Assembly (NCBI GenBank): GCA_034926605.1
Contig: JAYFQV010000009.1
Span: 124,001-188,000, forward strand
Source: CALXXL01 sp034926605
GTDB taxonomy: Bacteria; Verrucomicrobiota; Lentisphaeria; Victivallales; Victivallaceae
DNA: 64,000 nucleotides
Reading direction: 5' to 3'
Shown here piece by piece: positions 41,038-48,979 of the stretch. The position numbers and the translations under genes were made by a program. Within the stretch, counting starts at the first letter, position 1; every line of letters starts with the position of its first letter. Under the pieces are notes generated by a model that was not told where the DNA came from, did not search any database, and was given only the letters and a program-made list of their open reading frames with translations.

Positions 41038-43499
41038 ACAAGTCGATACTGGCGGCGCTGGTGTTTCTGGCGGCATTCGGGGCGGCGGCACAGCTGGCTC
41101 CGACCGATGGCGATGTCGAGGGCATCGGCAACGTTTCCGCCAGCGGAGTCAAGATTCCATTGTACAACCACGGCGAACTGCGGCTTATGCTTCGTGCGTC
41201 GTCCTTCGAACAACGCGGCACCGTCATCTATGCGAACAGCGCGGTGATCGACGTCATCCGGCGCAATGCCGAGCTCGACGATCTTCAGATCGGAGAACCC
41301 GCGGTTTATACCATTGATTCGTCGCTTTTCGAGGTGGCCAACTACTGGCATAACCGCAAGTCCAGCGAAGGCGTGATCTTTTCGGGCGCGGCGCAGGTGG
41401 ACAACGAAAACCGCATCGCACAGGGGTCCGACATCGTGCAGGTGCGCACCCCGCAGCTGGATATCGACGGCGTCGGATTCTCGGCAAATTATGAAAAACG
41501 GCAGGTCACCGTAACCCGCAATGTGCATATAATCCTGCGCTTCGGCGGCGAGGAGATGCTGGAGTGCTTTGCCAGCGGAAACTTCAAGCTGCTGGACTCC
41601 ATTCCGGGCATCGGGCGCTTCGCGGAGGTGTGGTCGGATTCGTTGAGCATTGATTTCCAGAGCGGCGAGGTTACGCTTGAAGGCATGGTGCGGCTTGAGG
41701 AATCCGGTTCCACCATCGAATGCGACAAGGTGATACTGATGCTTGGCCGCACGTCTGCGGCCGCCGACGGTAAGAGTCCGGACGAGATGTCCGAACTGGG
41801 CATTTCCGGCGTGTCGAAAGCCGAATGTTTCGGTAATGTGAAAATGACCCGCCACGACCGCAAGAATCCCGAAAACGTTCAGGCCGCCAAAGCCGATTAC
41901 GCTTTGTACGATCTGGAAACCGGCACCATTCGTCTCTCCGGCGGAGAACCGACGGTGACCAGCGGAACCAACTCTCTGTCCGGCAATGAAATGGTATTTG
42001 AAAAACGCTCGGGTTTGCTGACCGTCAGCGGAGCCGCCACATTGGTCGCGGAATTGCCCGGCGAAAACGGCGCGCCTGTCCGCAAGGTCACCATACGGTC
42101 GGATAAGATGAGTTTCAGCCAGTTGAACAATTACGCCGAGGCGGTTGGCAATGTGTTGGTGACCGACGAGCGCGGCGCGCTTCACACCGAAAAGATAGAA
42201 CTGGTGCTTAAGGACGGCCTCAAGGCCAATAATCCGTCCGGCGATGCTGCCGGTGCCGTCGAACTCGGCGGTCTCGACTTCGCCGCCGGAAGCAAGGCCA
42301 TCGAGAAGATAACCTGCTCCGGGGGCGTGAACTTTTTCAGCAACGACGGCGGCGAGGGCGAATCCGAACTGGCAGACTACGACTATGCCACCGGCAACAT
42401 TACTTTGCACGGCAAGACCCGTCCGTGGGTGAAACAGCGCGGCAGCCGGCTTGAAGGCGGAAAGATTGTGCTTGATCAGAAAGACCGCAAATTGCTGGTT
42501 ACCGGCGACGCCGTCATCGCCATGACGCAGGGCGGAGGCCGGGTTGTCGCCAACTCCGAGTCAATGGACATGGATTTGAACGACAATATCGGTCATCTGC
42601 GCGGCGGAGTTAAGGTGGTCTATAACGATTCGACGGTGAATTGCGACGAGTTGACGATATATCTTGCCGACAAACCTGGAACCGCGCCAAAGGCCGCCGC
42701 CGCACCGGCGTCGTTCGACGGCGGCAACTTCGACAAGACGCTCGACAAGCTGCAGTGTAACGGGAATGTGGTGTGCGTGGATCCGCGTGGAAAGCTTGAA
42801 TGCGGTACGCTGACGATATCTTTCACGCAGGGCGCCAGCGGCCCGGAACTCGCCCGCGCCGACTTCAGCGGCGGGGTGAAGGTTTCCGGTACCGGCGTCG
42901 AGTTTACCGAGCTGGTTCCCGACGGCACGAAGCTGCCTGAAAAGGCGGCAGCCGACGGCAACGCCGAGTCATCCATGACCTGCAAGCGCGGCTACATCGA
43001 CTTCCCGGGCAATTTTGCGGAATTTTCCGAGGACGTGGTGGTTACCGATCCCAGAATCAATATCACTTCCGATGTGTTCCGCGCCTGGTTCCAGGACCGT
43101 ACCGCCGAGGTCATTGCCGAGGAGAACAAGCCGGTCAAACCGAAATTCGAATCTCCCGAGATGGAGTTCGAGCCCGAAATGAAAAGCAGTGTTCCCCGCC
43201 ATATCAAGATCGGCGAGACCAAGAACCTTACCCGAATCGAATTTGCCGGCCATGTGCATATTACCGGCACCGACGAGCACGGGACCAGGTTCTCCGCGTC
43301 CGGCGAAAGCGCGGTCTATACCGTGGCCGACCGGATGATCGAAATGGCCACCGTGAATGGAGTGAATCCGGTGCTTACCCGCGGCGGAACCGTGGCGGAA
43401 TGCTCCACGGTAAGGGTGGACGTCTCGAAGGCCGATCCCGAACCGGAAGGCAGCGATATGCGGATAATTTCGTTCGAACCGGACTGGGAAGAACGCTGA
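41034..43499 (+). CDS. Giant LptC/LptA (OstA-like) periplasmic LPS-transport protein, GTG start
   Basis: An 821-residue exported protein (signal peptide MNKSILAALVFLAAFGAAA) built from repeated beta-rich OstA/LptA-like units. Typical unit elements are CSGGVNFF, CNGNVVCV, EAVGNVLVTD and FAGHVHITG, each followed by a stretch with a YDYATGNITLHG-like pattern. Residues ~35-150 look more like LptC (a SEGVIFSGAAQ-type core, then RNVHIIL). Normal LptA is ~185 residues and LptC ~190, so this may be a fused periplasmic bridge. The C-terminus lacks an outer-membrane barrel signature, so it is unlikely to be LptD. GTG overlaps the kdsC stop; lptB follows after 77 bases. Confidence 0.72.
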   Translation: MNKSILAALVFLAAFGAAAQLAPTDGDVEGIGNVSASGVKIPLYNHGELRLMLRASSFEQRGTVIYANSAVIDVIRRNAELDDLQIGEPAVYTIDSSLFEVANYWHNRKSSEGVIFSGAAQVDNENRIAQGSDIVQVRTPQLDIDGVGFSANYEKRQVTVTRNVHIILRFGGEEMLECFASGNFKLLDSIPGIGRFAEVWSDSLSIDFQSGEVTLEGMVRLEESGSTIECDKVILMLGRTSAAADGKSPDEMSELGISGVSKAECFGNVKMTRHDRKNPENVQAAKADYALYDLETGTIRLSGGEPTVTSGTNSLSGNEMVFEKRSGLLTVSGAATLVAELPGENGAPVRKVTIRSDKMSFSQLNNYAEAVGNVLVTDERGALHTEKIELVLKDGLKANNPSGDAAGAVELGGLDFAAGSKAIEKITCSGGVNFFSNDGGEGESELADYDYATGNITLHGKTRPWVKQRGSRLEGGKIVLDQKDRKLLVTGDAVIAMTQGGGRVVANSESMDMDLNDNIGHLRGGVKVVYNDSTVNCDELTIYLADKPGTAPKAAAAPASFDGGNFDKTLDKLQCNGNVVCVDPRGKLECGTLTISFTQGASGPELARADFSGGVKVSGTGVEFTELVPDGTKLPEKAAADGNAESSMTCKRGYIDFPGNFAEFSEDVVVTDPRINITSDVFRAWFQDRTAEVIAEENKPVKPKFESPEMEFEPEMKSSVPRHIKIGETKNLTRIEFAGHVHITGTDEHGTRFSASGESAVYTVADRMIEMATVNGVNPVLTRGGTVAECSTVRVDVSKADPEPEGSDMRIISFEPDWEER

Positions 43500-43526
43500 T
43501 CGGGTAAAAAAATTTAATAAAACTGC

Positions 43527-43554
43527 TTGCTTGTTCGCGCCGGCGTGTTATAGT
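43527..43554 (+). promoter_or_regulatory. Internal promoter upstream of lptB
   Basis: TTGCTT (43527-43532) and TATAGT (43549-43554) are 16 bases apart, with TGT before the -10. It would let lptB-hpf be transcribed separately from the LptA-like gene. Confidence 0.45.
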
Positions 43555-43576
43555 AGCAGTGGAGGATTGATCAAAG

Positions 43577-44314
43577 ATGGCGGAAACCGAAAACATACTC
43601 TGCAAGGCCGAAGGGCTCAAAAAATCTTACCACGGGCGCACGGTGGTGAACAATGCCACTATATATGTGCGGCCGGGCGAAGTGGTTGGGCTGCTGGGCC
43701 CCAACGGTGCCGGCAAGACCACCAGTTTCTACATGATAATGGGGCTTATCAAGCCGGATGCCGGAACGCTGATTTTCCGCGGGCTGGATATCACACACGT
43801 GCCGATGTACCAGCGGGCACGGCTTGGCATGGGGTATCTGGCGCAGGAGCCGTCGATATTCCGGAAGCTTTCGGTGGAGGACAATATAATGGCCATCCTG
43901 GAAACGCTGGCGATCAGCCGGCGCGAACGCAAGGAGCGGCTGAAACAGCTGTTGTCCGAACTGGAGCTTACCCATTTGGCAAAGCAGAAGGCCATGACGC
44001 TTTCCGGAGGCGAGCGCCGCCGGCTTGAGATCACCCGGGCGCTGGTGACCAACCCGATGTTCATTCTGCTGGACGAACCGTTTTCCGGGGTGGACCCGAT
44101 CGCGGTGTACGACGTGCAGCAGATTATCAAACAACTTCAGAAGAAAGGGCTTGGAATTCTGGTAACCGACCATAACGTGCGCGAGACGCTCTCGGTGGTG
44201 GATCGTGCCTACCTGATGTGCCAGGGCGAGATTCTGCTGGAAGGAAGCAGCGAGTACCTGGTCAACGACGAAAAAGCGCGCGAGGTCTATCTCGGCCCGC
44301 GCTTCAATATGTAG
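43577..44314 (+). CDS. lptB: LPS export ABC transporter ATP-binding protein
   Basis: ATPase of the LptBFG complex that extracts LPS from the inner membrane. The 245-residue protein has Walker A GPNGAGKTT, the LptB-typical LAQEPSIFRKLSVEDNI, signature LSGGERRRLEI, Walker B FILLDEPFSGVDP and the switch His in VTDHNV. Neighbours match the E. coli order kdsC-lptC-lptA-lptB-rpoN-hpf except that rpoN is missing. lptF and lptG are not in the window. Confidence 0.96.
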   Translation: MAETENILCKAEGLKKSYHGRTVVNNATIYVRPGEVVGLLGPNGAGKTTSFYMIMGLIKPDAGTLIFRGLDITHVPMYQRARLGMGYLAQEPSIFRKLSVEDNIMAILETLAISRRERKERLKQLLSELELTHLAKQKAMTLSGGERRRLEITRALVTNPMFILLDEPFSGVDPIAVYDVQQIIKQLQKKGLGILVTDHNVRETLSVVDRAYLMCQGEILLEGSSEYLVNDEKAREVYLGPRFNM

Positions 44315-44337
44315 TCCAACCCCAAGGAGGATTCGAT

Positions 44338-44679
44338 ATGCAGATCATTGTTACAGGGAAACATCTGGAAATAACCGAAGCTATCAAGACTCGCATCGAA
44401 GACGGTCTGGCCGGCATTTTTGCCGAAAAGACGCTCAAGGTGTCCACGATCCGGGTCATGGTTGGATATGAGAAACCAAGGTTTACCGTTGATGTGGTGG
44501 TGAACATGAAGCAGCATGATTTCACCGCCGGCAGCGAGGACTTCGACGTTTACAAGGCAATCGCCGCGGTGGTGGACAAGATCCACAGCCAGGTGGATAA
44601 GTATTTGACGAAAGTTCAGGACCACGACCACGAGCCGCTGCGCGAAGTGGAGCAGAAGGCTTCCGCCGAAACGGAATGA
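44338..44679 (+). CDS. hpf: Ribosome hibernation-promoting factor, short form
   Basis: Binds the 30S decoding region and silences ribosomes in stationary phase. The 113-residue short form has MQIIVTGKHLEITEAIKTRIE at the N-terminus, typical of HPF/YfiA, and the conserved DVYKAIAAVVDKIHSQVDKY. AAGGAGG is 7 bases before the ATG. A strong terminator follows. Confidence 0.94.
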   Translation: MQIIVTGKHLEITEAIKTRIEDGLAGIFAEKTLKVSTIRVMVGYEKPRFTVDVVVNMKQHDFTAGSEDFDVYKAIAAVVDKIHSQVDKYLTKVQDHDHEPLREVEQKASAETE

Positions 44680-44706
44680 CATCCCGTTGGCCGTAACAGG
44701 CAATGG

Positions 44707-44743
44707 AAAAATCGCCGCATTGGATTGCGGCGATTTTTTTTTT
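44707..44743. terminator. Strong bidirectional terminator between hpf and trmB
   Basis: AATCGCCGCA pairs with TGCGGCGATT around a short loop (44710-44734), with T9-10 on the plus side and A5 on the other. It serves hpf and probably also the convergent trmB. Confidence 0.92.
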
Positions 44744-44765
44744 ATGGTTTGAGCAATATGGGTTG

Positions 44766-45395
44766 TCAGTGCCCGGCGGCTGGAGGCGGTGGGGGGAGGG
44801 TGCGGAACGAGTAGTGCTTCACGTCCTTGCCGAGGCCGAGCCACAGGGTTTCGAAGTCGGTTTTCAGGTCGGCAACATCGGCGATCGCTTCGGGAACCGG
44901 CTCGAACAATCCGCAGTTGGTCAGTATTTTTTCCACGGAGTCGCGGTAAGGGATGTCGTCGCTGGAAAAGTGCAGGATGCCGCCCGGCTTCAGAATACGA
45001 TGAAGCTGGGTGGTGAAGTCGTCGGTCATCAGGCGGTGGGAGCGGTGGCGTTCCTTGGGCCACGGGTCGGGGCAGAGCAGGTGCAGCCGGTCGATGCAGC
45101 GGTCCGGCAGGAAGCGGCTCACCATCAGCTGGGCTTCCACTCGCATGATGTCCAGATTGTCGAGTTTCAGCCATTCGCGGCGCCGGACGAGTTTGCGCAG
45201 CCGCCCGATCATCACATCGGCGGCGATGACCAGCCGGTCGGGGAACCGCTGGGCCAGTTTGATGGCGTAATTGCCCCTGCCGCAGCCGAGGTCGAGTTCC
45301 ACCGCGCCGCGTTCGCCGCGCAAAGCGGCGATGTCGATAATTCCATAGCTTGCGGTGAGGATTCTGATGAATTGGTCTTCGGCTTTCATTTGCAT
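44766..45395 (-). CDS. trmB: tRNA (guanine46-N7)-methyltransferase
   Basis: SAM-dependent enzyme making m7G46. The 209-residue protein has the SAM-binding VELDLGCGRGNYAIKLA and the TrmB signature LLCPDPWPKERHRSHRL. The C-terminus is proline-rich (LPPPPPAAGH). The first of two nearby ATGs (45395, 45389) has GGAAGAG upstream. It is a single gene transcribed away from the phosphatase gene. Confidence 0.94.
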   Translation of the reverse strand: MQMKAEDQFIRILTASYGIIDIAALRGERGAVELDLGCGRGNYAIKLAQRFPDRLVIAADVMIGRLRKLVRRREWLKLDNLDIMRVEAQLMVSRFLPDRCIDRLHLLCPDPWPKERHRSHRLMTDDFTTQLHRILKPGGILHFSSDDIPYRDSVEKILTNCGLFEPVPEAIADVADLKTDFETLWLGLGKDVKHYSFRTLPPPPPAAGH

Positions 45396-45511
45396 AAAAA
45401 AAACTCTTCCGATGATTTAAAAAACGCGAACACAGTGTATATTATCTTACTATAATTTAGACTCGGAGCGGCGCAACGCCAAGCCGTTCCGGAAAAAAAA
45501 CGGGAAAATCG

Positions 45512-45970
45512 ATGAAGCAGGTCCTGTTTGTATGCACCGGCAACACCTGCCGCAGCCCGATGGCGGAAGCGGCGTTCAATGTTCTGGCGGGCGCTCACGG
45601 CGTTGACTGGTGTGCAAGATCGGCCGGCACCTGCGCCTGGCCGGGCGGTTCCGCCAGTGCCATGGCGCAACGGGCGGTTGCCGAGATAGGCGGAGACCTG
45701 AGCAATTTCCGGAGCCGTCCGCTCTCTCGCGCGATGGTCGATGACAGCGACCTGATAGTGGCGATGACGGCGGATCACCGCGAGGATATTCTTGCAAGTT
45801 ATCCGTCAGCGGCCGGAAAGACCCGGCTGCTTCTGGAATTTGCACCGGGCAACGATGAAAACGTGGCCGATCCATATGGCGGATCGCTTGACCTTTACCG
45901 CTATACGCTGGAGGCAATGATGCCGGCGCTTGGCGGCTTGATCGGGAAAATGGAAAAGAATTTGATATAA
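45512..45970 (+). CDS. Low-molecular-weight phosphatase, probable protein-arginine phosphatase (YwlE type)
   Basis: A 152-residue phosphatase with the P-loop VCTGNTCRS at residues 7-15 (Cys8, Arg14) and the general acid in VADPYGGS. Classical LMW tyrosine phosphatases have Ile or Leu at residue 12; Thr here matches B. subtilis YwlE, where Thr11 gives specificity for phosphoarginine. In Firmicutes ywlE, rpiB and glyA are neighbours, the same order as here. An McsB-type arginine kinase is not visible in this window. -10-like TATAAT at ~45453. Confidence 0.85.
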   Translation: MKQVLFVCTGNTCRSPMAEAAFNVLAGAHGVDWCARSAGTCAWPGGSASAMAQRAVAEIGGDLSNFRSRPLSRAMVDDSDLIVAMTADHREDILASYPSAAGKTRLLLEFAPGNDENVADPYGGSLDLYRYTLEAMMPALGGLIGKMEKNLI

Positions 45971-45983
45971 GGAGTGCGCACCA

Positions 45984-47705
45984 ATGAACAAGATCACCGA
46001 CTTCGTCCTGAAACCAGTAACGGTTGCCATAGGCGCCGACCACGGCGGCTATGAGCTGAAGAATGCACTTTCAAATTTCCTCGAGAGCCGCAACATGACG
46101 GTTGTTGACTGTGGCCCGGAGAGCTTCGAGCCGGATGACGACTATCCGGTGTTCGGCGCCAGCGTCGGCCTCGCCATTGTGCGCGGCACGGCGGATTGCG
46201 GCATTCTGATCTGCCGCAGCGGTGTGGGCATGGCGATTTGCGCAAACCGTTTCCACGGCGTGCGCGCCGCCGCCTGCGATTCCGCCGAACTCGCCCGCAA
46301 GAGCCGCCAGCACAACGCCAGCAATGTCCTGGTTCTGCCCGGCGACACTACCGGCATCGAAGAGATGAAGGTGATTGTCGATGCCTGGATATCCACTCCG
46401 TTTTCCGGCGACGAGCGCCACGAGCGCCGTCTGAACGTGCTGGAGAACAGCACCTATGACGATATTGCCGCCATCCGCGGCGTCGATCCGGAAATCGCCG
46501 CCATCATCGACCGCGAGGCGGCACGCCAGAATGACGGCATCGAACTTATCGCTTCCGAAAACTTCACCAGTTGCGCGGTGCGCGCCGCCCAAGGGTCGGT
46601 GCTGACCAACAAATATTCCGAGGGCTACCCCGGCAAGCGTTACTACAACGGCTGTGAGTTTGTGGACGAAGCCGAATCTCTCGCCATCGAACGCGCCTGC
46701 CGCCTGTTCGGCGCCGAGGCTGCCAACGTTCAGCCGCACGCCGGCAGTCCCGCCAACATGGCGGTCTACTTCGCGCTGCTCAACCCCGGCGACACCGTGC
46801 TTGCGATGAGCCTCGATCACGGCGGGCACCTGACCCACGGCCATCCGCTGAACTTTTCCGGCAAGCTTTACAACATCATTCCCTACGGCGTGAGCCGCGA
46901 GACCGAGACGATCGATTACGACGAGGTTGAACGCCTTGCCGTCGAAAACAAGCCGAAGATGCTGCTGGCCGGCGCCAGCGCCTATCCGCGCATCATCGAC
47001 TTCGAGCGTCTGCGCGCCATCGCCGACAAGGTCGGTGCCTATCTGTTCACCGACATGGCGCACATCGCCGGTCTGGTAGCCACCGGGGAACACCCGAGTC
47101 CGGTGCCGTACTGCGACGTGGTCACCACCACCACTCATAAAACCCTGCGCGGCCCGCGCGGCGGTCTGATCTTGTGCCGCGAGCAGTACATCAAGGCGAT
47201 CAACTCCGCCGTGTTTCCCGGTCTGCAGGGCGGTCCGCTCGAACACGTGATCGCGGCAAAGGCGATTTGCTTCGCCCAGGCGATGACCCCCGAGTTCAAG
47301 GCCTATCAGCATCAGGTAAGGCTCAATGCCGCGAAGCTGGCGGACGAACTTGCCAAGCGCGGTTTCCGGATCGTTTCCGGCGGCACCGACAACCACATGA
47401 TGCTGGTCGATCTTCGCCCGAAGGGGGCCACCGGCAAGGAGATTGCTAACGCCCTCGACAAGGCGCGGATCACCGTCAACAAGAACATGATCCCGTTCGA
47501 CCCGGAAAAACCGTTCGTGACCAGCGGTATCCGCATCGGTACTCCGGCGGTGACCACCCGCGGCATGAAAGAGGCCGAGATGGTTTGCATAGCCGATTTT
47601 ATCGAGCGCAGCGCCGCCGTCAAGGACGATGCGGTTGCGCTTGCCGCCATCGGCGACGAAGTCCGCGAGTTTACTTCCGCGTTTCCGCTTCCGCAATTTT
47701 GCTGA
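45984..47705 (+). CDS. Fusion of ribose-5-phosphate isomerase B and serine hydroxymethyltransferase
   Basis: One continuous 573-residue frame. Residues ~12-142 are RpiB: ADHGG at 18-22, the catalytic-Cys motif ICRSGVGMAICANR around 77 and SRQHNASNVL at ~107. Residues ~160-573 are a complete GlyA: IASENFTS, NKYSEGYPGKRYYNG, HAGSPANMAVY, and the PLP lysine Lys386 in TTTTHKTLRG. No stop or start codon with Shine-Dalgarno separates them. The frame shows isomerase (pentose phosphate) and glycine/C1-folate activities in one polypeptide. AAGGAG precedes the ATG, 13 bases after the phosphatase gene. Confidence 0.93.
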   Translation: MNKITDFVLKPVTVAIGADHGGYELKNALSNFLESRNMTVVDCGPESFEPDDDYPVFGASVGLAIVRGTADCGILICRSGVGMAICANRFHGVRAAACDSAELARKSRQHNASNVLVLPGDTTGIEEMKVIVDAWISTPFSGDERHERRLNVLENSTYDDIAAIRGVDPEIAAIIDREAARQNDGIELIASENFTSCAVRAAQGSVLTNKYSEGYPGKRYYNGCEFVDEAESLAIERACRLFGAEAANVQPHAGSPANMAVYFALLNPGDTVLAMSLDHGGHLTHGHPLNFSGKLYNIIPYGVSRETETIDYDEVERLAVENKPKMLLAGASAYPRIIDFERLRAIADKVGAYLFTDMAHIAGLVATGEHPSPVPYCDVVTTTTHKTLRGPRGGLILCREQYIKAINSAVFPGLQGGPLEHVIAAKAICFAQAMTPEFKAYQHQVRLNAAKLADELAKRGFRIVSGGTDNHMMLVDLRPKGATGKEIANALDKARITVNKNMIPFDPEKPFVTSGIRIGTPAVTTRGMKEAEMVCIADFIERSAAVKDDAVALAAIGDEVREFTSAFPLPQFC

Positions 47706-47718
47706 TGGAGAATGAAAG

Positions 47719-48969
47719 ATGATCGACATCAAACTTATTCGTGAAAATCCCGCGTTGGTGAAGGCTCAGCTTGCCCGTCGCGGCAGCGCCATCGATGTGG
47801 ACGAAATTGCCGGGCTCGACGCCGAATGGCGCGAGCTGACCAAAAAGGCCGAGGACATGCGTTCCGAACGTAATCGCCTCAGCAAGCTCTGCAAAGACGA
47901 TCCCGCCGCACGCGACCAAGTCAAGGATCTGAAGTCCGCGATCGCCAAAGCCGAGGAACGCCTCGGCGCGGTATCCGCCATATTGAGCGAGAAGATGGCA
48001 TTCCTGCCGAACCTGCTGGCCGACGATGTTCCGGAAGGCAAGGACGACAACGACAATGTGGAAATCCGCCGCGAAGGCGTGATCCCGAAATTCGATTTCC
48101 CGGTGCGCGACCATCAGGAACTCGGCGAAATCCTCGACATCATCGACACCAAGCGCGGCGCCAAGGTTGCTCAGAGCGGTTTCTATTATTGGAAAGGCAA
48201 AGGGGCGGTTCTTGCGCAGTCGTTGTTTTTCTGGGTTCAGAAGACGCTGGTCGAGCGCGGTTTCACGCTGTTCATGACCCCGTGCGCCGCCAAGGAACAC
48301 ACCATGTACGGCACCGGTTATCTGCCGTTCTTCGCGGATCAGACCTACGCTCTCAAGGGCGAGGATCTCGCGCTGATCGGCACCAGCGAGCAGACGCTGG
48401 TCGGCTATCATGCCGACGAGGTGCTCGACGCTGAAGCCATGCCGCTTATGTACACTGCTTTCACCCCCTGTTTCCGCACCGAGGCCGGCAGCTACGGCAA
48501 GGCTGCGCGCGGCATTTTCCGGGTGCATCAGTTCCACAAGGTCGAGCAGATTGTGTTCTGCCGACCGGAGGAATCGGTCAAATACCATGAAATGTGTCTG
48601 GCCAACGAAGAGCATGTGCTCAAACAGCTTGGTCTGCCCTACCGGGTGGTGAATGTCTGTGTGGGCGACCTCGGGGCGCCCGGCAGCAAGAAGTACGACA
48701 TTGAAGCCTGGTTCGCCGGGTTCAATACCTACCGCGAAGTCACCAGCAACACCAATCTTACCGATTTCCAGTCCTCCCGGCTGAATATTCGCTATAAGAA
48801 GCCGGACGGCACCCGCGAGTTCGTGCATACCATCAGCGCCACCGCCGTGACCGATCGTGCGCTGATCGCGATTCTTGAAAACAACCAGCTTGAAGACGGC
48901 ACCGTGATCGTGCCGGAGGTGCTGAGGCCGATCGCCGGCTTCGACCGCATTGAACCGGTCAAAAAGTAG
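47719..48969 (+). CDS. serS: Serine--tRNA ligase
   Basis: Class II synthetase of 416 residues that charges tRNA-Ser (and tRNA-Sec where present). The N-terminal helical arm (residues ~30-100) binds the tRNA long variable arm. The core shows IGTSEQTLVGYH, FRTEAGSYGKAARGIFRVHQF and TDFQSSRLNIRYK (motif 3 region). It starts 13 bases after the rpiB-glyA fusion, so serine metabolism and serine charging are co-transcribed. Confidence 0.97.
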   Translation: MIDIKLIRENPALVKAQLARRGSAIDVDEIAGLDAEWRELTKKAEDMRSERNRLSKLCKDDPAARDQVKDLKSAIAKAEERLGAVSAILSEKMAFLPNLLADDVPEGKDDNDNVEIRREGVIPKFDFPVRDHQELGEILDIIDTKRGAKVAQSGFYYWKGKGAVLAQSLFFWVQKTLVERGFTLFMTPCAAKEHTMYGTGYLPFFADQTYALKGEDLALIGTSEQTLVGYHADEVLDAEAMPLMYTAFTPCFRTEAGSYGKAARGIFRVHQFHKVEQIVFCRPEESVKYHEMCLANEEHVLKQLGLPYRVVNVCVGDLGAPGSKKYDIEAWFAGFNTYREVTSNTNLTDFQSSRLNIRYKKPDGTREFVHTISATAVTDRALIAILENNQLEDGTVIVPEVLRPIAGFDRIEPVKK

Positions 48970-48979
48970 GAGAATGACG

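Noticed and set aside
46071..47732. Minus-strand open frame opposite the rpiB-glyA fusion
   Set aside because: Antisense shadow; both enzymes on the plus strand keep all catalytic motifs.
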